DNA from: an uncultured Dorea sp. | GTDB lineage: Bacteria; Bacillota; Clostridia; Lachnospirales; Lachnospiraceae | DNA length: 64,000 nt | Reading direction: 5' to 3' | Assembly: GCA_945870325.1 (NCBI GenBank) | Contig: CAMBRQ010000011.1 | Coordinates: forward strand, 1-64,000 | Shown here: in pieces, positions 46,896 through 55,752 of the stretch | Layout: every line of letters starts with the position of its first letter | How positions within the stretch are numbered: position 1 is the stretch's first letter | Position numbers and translations under genes: made by a program | Notes under the pieces: generated by a model | What the model was told of the DNA's origin: nothing | The model's input: the letters and a program-made list of their open reading frames with translations, nothing else | The model's database searches: none

Positions 46896-47206
46896 CTGCA
46901 GCAACCTCCTATTCCTTTGAATGGTTTATCCAGTTCTTCGAAGATGGTTCCCCGTTTTAGGCCTTTTTCTGCTTCATATAGACTGCACCATTTCTGCCAT
47001 GGCACGTAAGCCATAGCGATTGGCATTCCTCTTAACTCGTCATACTCATTCCTCTTATCACAGCAGGTTCTTGTGGGCTTGGATGAACAGGAATTGGATG
47101 CACATGCGGCGGACGGACACGAGGTGGCTTGATTTGCTGCGCCTGTCTGCCTGCTATAGTTATTTCGCCGCATATAATCCGGTGTATTATAGCGATAATT
47201 CGGCAT
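46892..47206 (-). CDS. cotJA: Spore coat protein CotJA
   Basis: 104 aa from the ATG at ~47206 behind AAGGAGTATCAC. The frame extends 33 codons upstream into the promoter region and is not coding there. The N-terminal half is Cys/Ser/Asn-rich (CPSAACASNSCSSKPTRTCC); the C-terminal half has MPIAMAYVPWQKW and LYEAEKGLKRGTIF, the CotJA signature. Ends in CCR. Confidence 0.92.
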   Translation of the reverse strand: MPNYRYNTPDYMRRNNYSRQTGAANQATSCPSAACASNSCSSKPTRTCCDKRNEYDELRGMPIAMAYVPWQKWCSLYEAEKGLKRGTIFEELDKPFKGIGGCCR

Positions 47207-47241
47207 ATGTGATACTCCTTCCATAGAATGTTTGCAATAAT

Positions 47242-47249
47242 ATTGTATG
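47242..47249 (-). promoter_or_regulatory. Sigma-E type -10 element for cotJABC
   Basis: On the minus strand CATACAAT matches the sigma-E -10 consensus CATACAMT exactly, ~40 nt before the cotJA start. The -35 (GCACCATTT) is only approximate. In Bacillus the cotJ operon is sigma-E dependent. The sigE gene is at 62953. Confidence 0.65.
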
Positions 47250-47289
47250 GAAAATCGGCTAAATGGTGCATCCTTTCGATTTTTGACGG

Positions 47290-47318
47290 TTGTTTTTGTC
47301 GGCATATCTGAGTATAAT
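47290..47318 (+). promoter_or_regulatory. Promoter for the SEDS gene
   Basis: TTGTTT at 47290-47295, 17-nt spacer, TATAAT at 47313-47318, divergent from the cotJ promoter. Confidence 0.6.
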
Positions 47319-47342
47319 AGATACGATTGGAGTGTAAATAGG

Positions 47343-48527
47343 ATGGCAATAAAACAAGAAACGAAAAAAAATAAAAAGACGAGGACAAAACCTAAGATCC
47401 ATGCAAATACAGTCCGCTATTTTGATTATAATCTGCTGACCGTATTGATTGCCCTGATATGCTTTGGGCTGGTCATGCTGTATAGTACCAGTTCATACAG
47501 CGCACTTGTGACTTATGGAGATAGTATGCACTATTTTAAGAGACAGGTGATATTCTATGTGGCAGGATTCGCAGGCATGTATATTGTTCAGAAGATTGAC
47601 TATCATATCTATATTAAGTGGTCGAAGGGAATCTATTATTTCTCGGTGTTCATGATGGCATTGGTACAGACGCCGCTTGGAAAGGAAGTAAATGGTGCCA
47701 AGAGGTGGATCAAGTTGCCGTTCGACCAGCAGCTGCAGCCGGCAGAGATTGCCAAGATTGCGGTGATATTGTTGATTCCGGCATTGATCTGTAACATGGG
47801 TAAGGAGGTTAAGACGCTCAGGGGGATTGTACAGGTGTTATTGTGGGGCGGTTTTTCATCTGCCTGTGTCCTGTTCCTGACGGATAACTTAAGTACGGCA
47901 ATTATTGTTATGGGTATTACCTGTATTATGATCTTCGTGGTGCATCCGAAGACGAAGCCATTTCTGGCAATTGCAGGAGCGGGGATGGCAATCCTTCTGA
48001 TTATGGTTAAGATTCTTGGAGCAGTGCTTGAGAACAGTGGGAATTTCCGTCTGCGCCGTATTATCGTGTGGCTGAATCCGGAGGAATATGCGTCGGATTA
48101 TGGATATCAGACTTTGCAGGGGTTATATGCGATTGGTTCCGGCGGCTTCTTCGGGAAAGGACTGGGAAACAGTGCACAGAAGATGGTCATTCCGGAGGTG
48201 CAGAATGATATGATACTTTCGGCAGTATGTGAGGAGTTAGGAGTATTCGGCGCGATCATGGTGCTGGTATTATTCGGTCTTCTGCTATACCGCCTGATGT
48301 TTATTGCCCAGAATGCGCCGGATATGTATGGCTCGCTGATCATGACAGGAATCTTTACCCACATTGCTTTGCAGGTGATCCTGAATATAGCGGTTGTCAG
48401 TAACCTGATTCCGAATACGGGAATTACGCTGCCGTTCATCAGTTATGGAGGTACAGCCAGCTTATTTTTAATGGCAGAGATGGGAATTGCGTTAGGAGTA
48501 TCAAGAAGAATTAAAATCAATGAATAA
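47343..48527 (+). CDS. SEDS glycosyltransferase (FtsW/SpoVE type), copy outside the dcw cluster
   Basis: 394 aa from ATG 47343 (TTGGAG ~9 nt upstream). About ten membrane helices. SEDS motifs: LVMLYSTSSYS, NGAKRWIKLPF..QPAEIAKIA, TDNLSTAIIV, GYQTLQGLYAIGSGGFFGKGLGNS, QNDMILSAVCEELG, PNTGITLPFISYGG. It polymerises glycan strands with a class B PBP partner. The window holds a second SEDS gene at 58087. Position beside cotJ suggests a SpoVE-like role, but this is inference. Confidence 0.88.
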   Translation: MAIKQETKKNKKTRTKPKIHANTVRYFDYNLLTVLIALICFGLVMLYSTSSYSALVTYGDSMHYFKRQVIFYVAGFAGMYIVQKIDYHIYIKWSKGIYYFSVFMMALVQTPLGKEVNGAKRWIKLPFDQQLQPAEIAKIAVILLIPALICNMGKEVKTLRGIVQVLLWGGFSSACVLFLTDNLSTAIIVMGITCIMIFVVHPKTKPFLAIAGAGMAILLIMVKILGAVLENSGNFRLRRIIVWLNPEEYASDYGYQTLQGLYAIGSGGFFGKGLGNSAQKMVIPEVQNDMILSAVCEELGVFGAIMVLVLFGLLLYRLMFIAQNAPDMYGSLIMTGIFTHIALQVILNIAVVSNLIPNTGITLPFISYGGTASLFLMAEMGIALGVSRRIKINE

Positions 48528-48647
48528 AAGGCTTTTCTTTCTAGTATAAATGTGCTATGATAACTCATGTAGTATCCAAAACTACATATTATAGAAGCAA
48601 ATGACATGCCAGGACGTTTCGGATGTTGGCATGATGGGAGGAACGAT

Positions 48648-49487
48648 ATGAGTTATAAGATTATTGTGGACAGTTGTGGGGAGTTGACAGATGAGATGAA
48701 GTCATCTGGATGTTTTGAGACGGCTTCGCTGCAGATAGATGTAGGTGGTCATCATATTGTTGATGATGAGACATTTGATCAGGCAGAATTCTTAAAGATT
48801 GTAGCAGCATCACCGGAATGTCCGAAGTCTTCCTGTCCTTCGCCGGAGCGTTATATGGAAGGGTATCGCTGTGACGCGGATCATGTATATGCAGTTACCC
48901 TGTCTGCGGAACTGAGTGGTTCTTATAACAGCGCAGTGCTTGGCAAGAATCTGTATCATGAAGAGTATGGCGAGAAGGATATTCATGTATTTAATTCATG
49001 TTCTGCGTCCATAGGCGAGACACTGATTGCCATGAAGATTGCGGAGTGTGAAGAAAAAGGGATGAGTTTTTCGGAGATTATCGAGACCGTAGAAGCATAT
49101 ATTGAAGAGCAGCATACGTATTTTGTATTAGAGACGCTGGATACATTGAGGAAGAATGGAAGACTGACGGGCTTGAAAGCGGTGGTCGCTACTGCGCTTA
49201 ATATTAAGCCGGTTATGGGTTCTACTCCGGAGGGTATGATCCAGCAGTTGGGGCAGGCCAGGGGCGTTAAGAAGGCATTGGCTAAGATGGTGGATGAGAT
49301 TGTGAAGAATCTTAAGAATTCCAAAGAGAAGATTCTTGCTATTTCCCACTGTAATTGTCCGGAAAGAGCAAAGTATGTGAAAGAGTTACTGGTGGAAAGA
49401 GCAGAATTTAAGAATGTGGTGATTCTGGATACGGCGGGAATCAGCAGCATGTATGCGGCTGACGGAGGTATAATTGTAGTTGTGTAA
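48648..49487 (+). CDS. DegV family lipid-binding protein
   Basis: 279 aa from ATG 48648 behind GGGAGGAACGAT. Fold features: YKIIVDSCGELTDEM, SCPSPERYMEGY, TLSAELSGSYNSA, FVLETLDTLRKNGRLTG and LNIKPVM. DegV/FakB proteins bind fatty acids and present them to FakA kinase. No fakA here, so the role is by family only. The frame is open 14 codons upstream without a ribosome site. Confidence 0.9.
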   Translation: MSYKIIVDSCGELTDEMKSSGCFETASLQIDVGGHHIVDDETFDQAEFLKIVAASPECPKSSCPSPERYMEGYRCDADHVYAVTLSAELSGSYNSAVLGKNLYHEEYGEKDIHVFNSCSASIGETLIAMKIAECEEKGMSFSEIIETVEAYIEEQHTYFVLETLDTLRKNGRLTGLKAVVATALNIKPVMGSTPEGMIQQLGQARGVKKALAKMVDEIVKNLKNSKEKILAISHCNCPERAKYVKELLVERAEFKNVVILDTAGISSMYAADGGIIVVV

Positions 49488-49508
49488 TTTCCTGGAATAT
49501 GGTATAAT
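49480..49508 (+). promoter_or_regulatory. Promoter for the 84-aa membrane protein
   Basis: TTGTGT at 49480-49485 (overlapping the degV stop), 17-nt spacer, TATAAT at 49503-49508. Confidence 0.6.
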
Positions 49509-49580
49509 AAGTCTTGCGGTGGTGCAGACCTGCACTGCTGATATGGCATGGACATAATATAGAAGGAGCACGGGAAAGAC

Positions 49581-49835
49581 ATGAGTCAGGAAAAAGTAGA
49601 CAGATATAAAAAAGAAAAAGCAAACCGCAAGAAGAATATGAAGAAAGAGAAGATCCAGAATGCTCTTCGCAAATGTGCGGTAGGTATCATAGGACTTGCG
49701 CTGATTGGATGGATTGGATATTCTGCGTATGGAACTTATGAATCTAACAAGCCAAAAGCAGAGGCGCAGATAGATTATTCGGCGGTGACGAGCATGTTCA
49801 GCGGAATTGCCGAGTTGGATAGTGCGGGTGAATAG
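49581..49835 (+). CDS. Hypothetical single-pass membrane protein
   Basis: 84 aa. Strongly basic, helical N-terminus (KVDRYKKEKANRKKNMKKEK), one membrane helix (~34-51) with GWIGYSAYGTYE, and a short acidic outside tail. Ribosome site GAAGGAGCACGGGAAAGAC. Unknown function; small proteins of this build are common in Lachnospiraceae. It has its own promoter and terminator. Confidence 0.62.
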   Translation: MSQEKVDRYKKEKANRKKNMKKEKIQNALRKCAVGIIGLALIGWIGYSAYGTYESNKPKAEAQIDYSAVTSMFSGIAELDSAGE

Positions 49836-49862
49836 ATGATATCATTAAGAGAACAATAAGTT

Positions 49863-49895
49863 GAGAGTAGAGATTTTTCTGCTCTCTCTTTTTTT
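49863..49895 (+). terminator. Terminator before the dcw cluster
   Basis: GAGAGTAG, short loop, CTGCTCTC, then TCTTTTTTT. Confidence 0.8.
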
Positions 49896-49916
49896 GCGTA
49901 AATTCATAAAAAGGTC

Positions 49917-49945
49917 TTGAAATCAGTAAAAAAGTAGTTTACAAT
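49917..49945 (+). promoter_or_regulatory. mraZ (dcw cluster) promoter
   Basis: TTGAAA at 49917-49922, 17-nt spacer, TACAAT at 49940-49945, directly followed by the MraZ boxes. Confidence 0.75.
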
Positions 49946-49953
49946 GGTTTCAA

Positions 49954-49998
49954 GTGGTAGAAAGTGGTGAAAAGTGGAACGAAGTGGTAGAAAAGTGG
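49954..49998 (+). promoter_or_regulatory. MraZ binding boxes (five GTGG repeats)
   Basis: GTGG occurs at 49954, 49964, 49974, 49984 and 49995, mostly as AAGTGG, giving a 10,10,10,11-nt period. Such direct repeats ahead of mraZ are the known MraZ operator type. They cover the transcription start and early leader. Confidence 0.88.
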
Positions 49999-50024
49999 AG
50001 CCACTTGGAAGAAGGTGAGTTCTA

Positions 50025-50465
50025 ATGTTGAAAGGGGAGTATAGTCATAATATTGACGCCAAGGGCAGATTAATCATTCCGGCAAAGTTTCGTGACGATC
50101 TAGGGGAGAATTTCGTCATAACAAAAGGAATGGAGAATTGCTTATATGTATACCCGGAAGACGAATGGAACACCTTCGAAGAGAAACTGAACGCCTTACC
50201 AACCACCACAGATAAAAAAGCCCGTGCTTTTGCATATTTCTTTCAGGGAAGTGCAACAGACGGCGACCTTGATAAGCAAGGTAGAACTCTCATCCCTTCC
50301 GTTCTCAGAGAATTCGCACATCTGGATAAAGAGGTCGTGTTCATCGGTATGGGGAGACGTGCCGAGATCTGGGACAAGGCAAGATGGGATGAAAAGAATG
50401 CTGAAGTGGAAATGAACATAGAAGATATTGCATCTGATATGGAAGCCAGCGGATTCAGTATCTAG
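50025..50465 (+). CDS. mraZ: Transcriptional regulator MraZ
   Basis: 146 aa. Two AbrB-like half domains: [21 protein letters not shown] and the second [18 protein letters not shown], each with the DxxGR DNA-contact motif. It forms an oligomeric ring that binds the GTGG repeats upstream and tunes dcw expression. Start at ATG 50025 behind GAAGGTGAG. rsmH follows after 11 nt. Confidence 0.96.
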   Translation: MLKGEYSHNIDAKGRLIIPAKFRDDLGENFVITKGMENCLYVYPEDEWNTFEEKLNALPTTTDKKARAFAYFFQGSATDGDLDKQGRTLIPSVLREFAHLDKEVVFIGMGRRAEIWDKARWDEKNAEVEMNIEDIASDMEASGFSI

Positions 50466-50476
50466 AGGGAGAAGAT

Positions 50477-51412
50477 ATGGAATTCGAACACAAGTCAGTA
50501 CTTTTATATGAGACAATTGATGGATTGCACATCAAGCCGGATGGCATCTATGTAGATGGCACGCTTGGTGGAGGCGGACACAGTTATGAAGTGTGTAAGC
50601 GCCTAAGCACAAAGGGGAGTATTGTAGGAATAGACCAGGACGCAGCGGCCATCGAGGCTGCAGGCAACCGATTAAAAGACTTCGGGGAGAAAGTCACGAT
50701 AGTCAGGAGCAACTATTGTGATATGAAGTCGCGGCTCCGTGAATTAGGAATTGACAAGGTTGATGGGATCATTCTTGATCTGGGCGTATCATCCTATCAG
50801 TTAGATACGGCAGAACGGGGATTCTCCTATCGAGAAGATGCACCTCTGGATATGCGGATGGATACACGTCAGAAGATGACAGCCAGAGACATCGTCAATG
50901 ACTACAGTGAGATGGATCTCTACCGCGTGATCAGAGACTACGGGGAGGATAAGTTTGCCAAGAATATTGCCAAGCATATCGTAGCAGCGCGCGGTAAGGA
51001 ACCCATCGAAACAACTGGCCAGTTGACAGACATTATCAGACAGGCCATACCAATGAAGTATCAGAAGAAGTCTGGACATCCGGCGAAGAGGACGTTCCAG
51101 GCTATCCGTATTGAACTGAACAGGGAGTTAGAAGTTCTAAGAGACTCATTGGACGATATGATTGAATTACTGAATCCGGGTGGAAGGTTATGTATTATTA
51201 CATTCCATTCGTTGGAGGACAGGATTGTAAAGAGTGCATTCAAGAAGAATGAGAATCCGTGTACCTGTCCGCCGGATTTTCCCGTATGTGTATGCGGAAA
51301 AGTCTCAAAGGGGAGTATTGTTACTAGAAAACCGATTCTGCCAAGTGAAGAGGAACTGGAGTATAACAGCCGTTCTAAGAGCGCCAAACTTCGGATCTTT
51401 GAACGTCGGTAG
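50477..51412 (+). CDS. rsmH: 16S rRNA m4C1402 methyltransferase
   Basis: 311 aa. SAM site [44 protein letters not shown] and a C-terminal [14 protein letters not shown]ys cluster. It methylates N4 of C1402 in 16S rRNA. Ribosome site AGAGGGAGAAGAT. Second gene of the dcw cluster as usual. Confidence 0.96.
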   Translation: MEFEHKSVLLYETIDGLHIKPDGIYVDGTLGGGGHSYEVCKRLSTKGSIVGIDQDAAAIEAAGNRLKDFGEKVTIVRSNYCDMKSRLRELGIDKVDGIILDLGVSSYQLDTAERGFSYREDAPLDMRMDTRQKMTARDIVNDYSEMDLYRVIRDYGEDKFAKNIAKHIVAARGKEPIETTGQLTDIIRQAIPMKYQKKSGHPAKRTFQAIRIELNRELEVLRDSLDDMIELLNPGGRLCIITFHSLEDRIVKSAFKKNENPCTCPPDFPVCVCGKVSKGSIVTRKPILPSEEELEYNSRSKSAKLRIFERR

Positions 51413-51443
51413 GGTTATAAATTAATGGAAAGGGGTGACGTAC

Positions 51444-52004
51444 ATGGCAGCGAGACGTGAATATTCAGGAAACAGCAGACAGTATAGCAGCAGACAGTAC
51501 AGTAGGACAAGCGGTGCATCATCACAGATGTATGTGTATGGCAACACGGTGACAAAACCGGTGTCAGAGCCAAGACGTCATGAAAAGTCACCCGAGAAAC
51601 CGAGAAAAAGAGCAAGCAGACAGGTTCGCAAGAACAGGAGACAAGCACTCCATATGAACTCTGCTTATGTAATCTTCCTGACGGTAGCAGCACTGATGGC
51701 ATTGATCGTATGTGTGAACTATGTGCAGTTACAGTCCCGCATTACCAGCCGTTCTAAGAATATTACGGCGATGCAGGAGGAACTGGCGAATCTGAGGGAA
51801 GAAAATAATACCAAGTATAACGCAGTGATGGATTCTGTGAATCTGGACGAGATCAGGGACAAGGCTCAGAATGAACTGGGGATGGTCTATGCTTCTCCGG
51901 AGCAGATTGTAGAATATGACAATCCGGCGACTGATTATGTGAAGCAGTATGAGGATATCCCGGAGGATGGAGTCCTTGCCCAATCGGACAATAGTGCGAG
52001 ATAG
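51444..52004 (+). CDS. ftsL: FtsL/DivIC-type division protein
   Basis: 186 aa from ATG 51444 (AAAGGGG 9 nt upstream). Basic, Ser/Arg-rich cytosolic part (~1-73), membrane helix ~75-96, then a short coiled coil (LQSRITSRSKNITAMQEELA) with LDEIRDKAQNELGM. Bitopic partner of FtsQ/DivIB and FtsW-PBP at the septum. The cytosolic N-terminus is long for FtsL. The name rests on position and topology. Confidence 0.8.
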   Translation: MAARREYSGNSRQYSSRQYSRTSGASSQMYVYGNTVTKPVSEPRRHEKSPEKPRKRASRQVRKNRRQALHMNSAYVIFLTVAALMALIVCVNYVQLQSRITSRSKNITAMQEELANLREENNTKYNAVMDSVNLDEIRDKAQNELGMVYASPEQIVEYDNPATDYVKQYEDIPEDGVLAQSDNSAR

Positions 52005-52011
52005 GTGAATT

Positions 52012-53901
52012 ATGGCTAGAAGGACAAAGACTTTTTTTAAGAAAAAATTTTCAAAAATCATGCAGAAAAAGCTAGTAATGCTATTTGGAGCAATTATACT
52101 AGCTTTTGTTTTCTTAGTGGGAAGAATCACGTATATTAATGCATCCAACGGTGCGGAGTATACGAAGACCGTTCTGGATCAGCAGCAGTATGACAGCAGG
52201 ACGATTCCGTTCAAGCGGGGAGACATTGTAGACCGCAACGGCACGAAAATGGCAACCAGCGAGAGAGTATATAATGTGATCCTGGATGTGAAGGTTATGA
52301 CCAGTAAGAAGGATTATATTGAACCGACCATAGAAGTGCTGAAAGACTGCTTCGGAATCGAGGAGGATGAGGTGCGGGAACTGATCGAAGAGAAGCCGTC
52401 CAGCAGATATAATATCCTTCTGAAAGGGGTAGATTATGAGACTGCCCAGAAGTTTGAAGCAATTGACGAGGATAACGAGAAGTATCCGGATGTCAAGGGA
52501 ATCTGGCTGGAAGACGATTACGTCAGAAAGTATCCGTATCATACGCTGGCCAGTGATGTGATTGGTTTTACTGTAGGCGGTAATGTAGGAAGCAATGGTA
52601 TTGAAGCCGCTTATAATTCCATCCTGAATGGGACAGACGGAAGAGAGTATGGGTATCTGGATGAAGGGTCTTCCTTTGAACGGACGGTCAAGGAACCAGT
52701 GAATGGAAATACGATTGTATCAACGATAGATCTTCAGGTGCAGAGCATCGTAGAGAAGCATGTGCTTGCATTTAATGAAGCGCATAAGGATGAGGCGACG
52801 CCTGGAGAGGGAAGTAAGAATACGGCGGTCATGGTCATGAATCCGCAGAATGGAGAGATTCTGGCGGAAGCGTCCTATCCGAATTATGATTTGAATAATC
52901 CAAGAGAATATATTGAATCATTTTCGGAAGAGGAATTGGAAGCAATGGCTGAAGAAGAAACTGAAGAAACTGGAAAGAAAAAGACGGTAGATGATATTAA
53001 GATAGAACTTTTGAGTGCGCGGTGGAATAATTTCTGCGTAAGTGAAGTGTATGAGCCGGGTTCCACGTTCAAGCCGTTTACCATTGCGGCAGGTCTGGAG
53101 ACGGGAATACTGACGGGAGAGGAAAGTTATGTCTGCGGCGGTGTGAAGCATGTGGGCGATCATGATATCCACTGTAGTAATCGTGAAGGACATGGTCCAC
53201 AGACGTTGAAGAGATCGTTGGAGAATTCCTGTAACGTTGCGTTGATGGAGATCGGTCAGGCGCTGGGAACAGAAGAATTCTGCAGATACCAAAGGCTGTT
53301 CGGCTTCGGGGCATATACAGGAATCGACCTTCCGGGTGAAGGCGTTGGACTTCTGTACGAGGCTGAGAATATGGACGCAGCCAGTCTGGCAACGAATTCA
53401 TTCGGTCAGAACTTTAATGTGACGATGACGCAGCTTGCAGCATCGTTCTGTTCGCTGATCAATGGCGGAGATTATTATAAGCCGCATGTAGTGAAACAGA
53501 TACAGGATGAGAATGGCAATGTGACAGAGAATAAAGATCCGGTACTGCTTAAGAAGACAATATCGAAGGAGACCAGTGAGATTATCAAGGATTATATGCT
53601 GGGAGTTGTAGAAGAAGGTACAGGCTCTTCGGCGGCAGTCGAAGGGTATGATGTCGGAGGAAAGACAGGTACGGCGGAGAAGCAGCCGCGTAATCAGGGA
53701 AAATATCTGGTATCCTTTATCGGTTATGCGCCCCAGGAGAATCCGGAGGTCATGGTGTATGTAGTCATTGACGAGCCGAATGCGGCATCCCAGGCGAACA
53801 GCGGCTATGCGACACAACTTGCGTCTGAGATCATGACGGAGATCTTTCCATATCTTGGCGTTGAGAAATCCGCAGGAGATGTACAAAATACTGAGAATTA
53901 G
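52012..53901 (+). CDS. Class B penicillin-binding protein (FtsI/PBP2B or SpoVD type), first copy
   Basis: 629 aa. Membrane helix ~22-42, dimerisation domain, transpeptidase domain with EPGSTFKP (Ser ~351, Lys ~354), NSCN for SxN and GGKTGTAE for KTG. A charged insert EEELEAMAEEETEETGKKK precedes the active site. No PASTA domain. A Cys in IHCSN and the Cys of SCN are 19 residues apart, the spacing of the redox pair in Bacillus SpoVD. It ends at a terminator-like hairpin before the second PBP. Confidence 0.92.
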   Translation: MARRTKTFFKKKFSKIMQKKLVMLFGAIILAFVFLVGRITYINASNGAEYTKTVLDQQQYDSRTIPFKRGDIVDRNGTKMATSERVYNVILDVKVMTSKKDYIEPTIEVLKDCFGIEEDEVRELIEEKPSSRYNILLKGVDYETAQKFEAIDEDNEKYPDVKGIWLEDDYVRKYPYHTLASDVIGFTVGGNVGSNGIEAAYNSILNGTDGREYGYLDEGSSFERTVKEPVNGNTIVSTIDLQVQSIVEKHVLAFNEAHKDEATPGEGSKNTAVMVMNPQNGEILAEASYPNYDLNNPREYIESFSEEELEAMAEEETEETGKKKTVDDIKIELLSARWNNFCVSEVYEPGSTFKPFTIAAGLETGILTGEESYVCGGVKHVGDHDIHCSNREGHGPQTLKRSLENSCNVALMEIGQALGTEEFCRYQRLFGFGAYTGIDLPGEGVGLLYEAENMDAASLATNSFGQNFNVTMTQLAASFCSLINGGDYYKPHVVKQIQDENGNVTENKDPVLLKKTISKETSEIIKDYMLGVVEEGTGSSAAVEGYDVGGKTGTAEKQPRNQGKYLVSFIGYAPQENPEVMVYVVIDEPNAASQANSGYATQLASEIMTEIFPYLGVEKSAGDVQNTEN

Positions 53902-53909
53902 CAGAATAA

Positions 53910-53959
53910 CCTTGCAAAAGCCATAATAAGTTATAAAAACGGCTTTTGCGAGGTTTTTT
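53910..53959 (+). terminator. Terminator-like hairpin between the two PBP genes
   Basis: CCTTGCAAAAGCC (53910-53922) pairs with GGCTTTTGCGAGG (53941-53953), then TTTTTT; ATG follows at 53963. GAGG in the right arm is the only candidate ribosome site of the next gene, so folding would hide it. Confidence 0.75.
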
Positions 53960-53962
53960 ATT

Positions 53963-55687
53963 ATGAAGAATAAAACATATAATAAGAAAAAGATTCTGGT
54001 GGTATTCTTCTGTGCAATGGTGATGATTCTGTCATTGATCGGCAGGCTGGTATATCTGATGATATTTGATGCAGAATATTATCAGAAGAAAGCAGAAGAT
54101 CTCCATGAGAGAGAACGGGATATTAAGGCGGCAAGAGGAGAGATTCTGGATGCAACCGGAGAAGTACTGGCAACGAATAAGACGGTATGCACCATATCAG
54201 TCATCCACAGCCAGGTGAAGGAGCCGGAGAAAGTAATCAAAGCACTGTCTGAGGCGCTTGAGATGGACGAGGAGACGGTGCGTAAAAGAGTGGAAAAGGT
54301 GTCTTCTATGGAGAGAATCAAGACGAATGTGGATAAATCGGTTGGGGATGCAATCCGCAATATGGAGTTGGATGGCGTGAAGGTGGATGAGGATTTTAAG
54401 CGGTATTATCCGTATAATGAACTGGCTTCTAAGGTTTTAGGATTCACAGGGGGAGATAACCAGGGAATCATCGGCCTTGAGGTAAAGTATGAAGAATACC
54501 TGAAGGGGATTGATGGAACGATATTAACGACGACGGATGCAAGGGGTGTGGAACTGGATGGCATTGCGGAGGATCGGGTAGAGCCAGTTGCCGGGAACAC
54601 TCTGCAGATTAGTCTGGATTATAATATCCAGATGTATGCGCAGCAGATGGCGGAGAAGGTGATGGAGGAAAAACAGGCGGATAAAGTCGCAATCCTGCTT
54701 ATGAACCCGCAGAATGGAGAGATCCTTGCCATGGTCAATGTCCCGGAATTCAATCTGAATGAGCCATTTACCCTGAATACGGGTGAGGATGGCGAGAATC
54801 TATCGGATGAGAAGAAGCAGGATGCGCTGAATCAGATGTGGAGAAATGGCTGTATCAATGATACTTATGAACCGGGATCCACATTCAAGATCATCACTGC
54901 ATCGGCATGCCTGGAGGAGGGAGTCGTCCATCTTGAAGATAACTTTAGCTGCCCCGGATACAGGGTGGTAGAAGACCGTAAGATACGGTGTCATAAAGTA
55001 GGCGGGCATGGTGCTGAGACCTTTGTTCAGGGAATTCAGAATTCCTGCAATCCTGTTTTTATTGATATTGGATTAAGGCTTGGTGTTGACAATTTTTATA
55101 AATATTTTAAGCAGTTTGGTCTGATGGATCTGACCGGGGTGGATCTTCCGGGAGAAGCCGGTACGATTATGCACAAAAAAGAAAATGTTGGATTGGTGGA
55201 ACTTGCAACTATGAGTTTTGGGCAGTCTTTCCAGGTTACGCCTGTACAGATGGCAGCGACTGTAAGTTCTCTGATTAACGGAGGCAGAAGGGTGACGCCG
55301 CATTTTGGCGTGCGGGTTCTGGATGCAGATGGAAATGAAGTGGAAAAGTTCCAATATGACGAGAAGAAGAATATTGTATCTTCGGAGACTTCCGCTACCA
55401 TGCGTATGCTGCTTGAGAGTGTTGTGTCAGAAGGTTCCGGAAAGAATGCATATATTGAGGGCTATCAGATCGGCGGAAAGACGGCTACCTCCCAGACGCT
55501 CCCGAGGAGTGCGAATAAGTATATCTCTTCCTTTATTGGGTTTGCTCCGGCAGATGATCCGCAGGTGTTAGGAATGTGTGTGATCTACAATCCGCAGGGA
55601 GTGTATTACGGCGGAACCATTGCGGCTCCGGTGGTTCGGAATATATTTGAGAGCGTATTACCCTATCTTGGCATTGAAAAAGAGTAG
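53963..55687 (+). CDS. Class B penicillin-binding protein, second copy (K-T-A variant)
   Basis: 574 aa. Membrane helix ~11-33, dimerisation domain (RGEILDATGEVLATN), transpeptidase motifs EPGSTFK (Ser ~306), NSCN, and GGKTATSQT where the usual KTG is KTA. No PASTA domain. A Cys in IRCHK lies 19 residues before the Cys of SCN, as in SpoVD. Tandem division/sporulation PBPs (PBP2B plus SpoVD) at this position are known in Bacillus; which copy plays which part is not clear from sequence. Confidence 0.9.
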   Translation: MKNKTYNKKKILVVFFCAMVMILSLIGRLVYLMIFDAEYYQKKAEDLHERERDIKAARGEILDATGEVLATNKTVCTISVIHSQVKEPEKVIKALSEALEMDEETVRKRVEKVSSMERIKTNVDKSVGDAIRNMELDGVKVDEDFKRYYPYNELASKVLGFTGGDNQGIIGLEVKYEEYLKGIDGTILTTTDARGVELDGIAEDRVEPVAGNTLQISLDYNIQMYAQQMAEKVMEEKQADKVAILLMNPQNGEILAMVNVPEFNLNEPFTLNTGEDGENLSDEKKQDALNQMWRNGCINDTYEPGSTFKIITASACLEEGVVHLEDNFSCPGYRVVEDRKIRCHKVGGHGAETFVQGIQNSCNPVFIDIGLRLGVDNFYKYFKQFGLMDLTGVDLPGEAGTIMHKKENVGLVELATMSFGQSFQVTPVQMAATVSSLINGGRRVTPHFGVRVLDADGNEVEKFQYDEKKNIVSSETSATMRMLLESVVSEGSGKNAYIEGYQIGGKTATSQTLPRSANKYISSFIGFAPADDPQVLGMCVIYNPQGVYYGGTIAAPVVRNIFESVLPYLGIEKE

Positions 55688-55752
55688 GAAATGAAGTATA
55701 CTATTTAAGTTGAGAAAAGATTAATTAACGAAAGAAACAAAGAGGTGGATGT

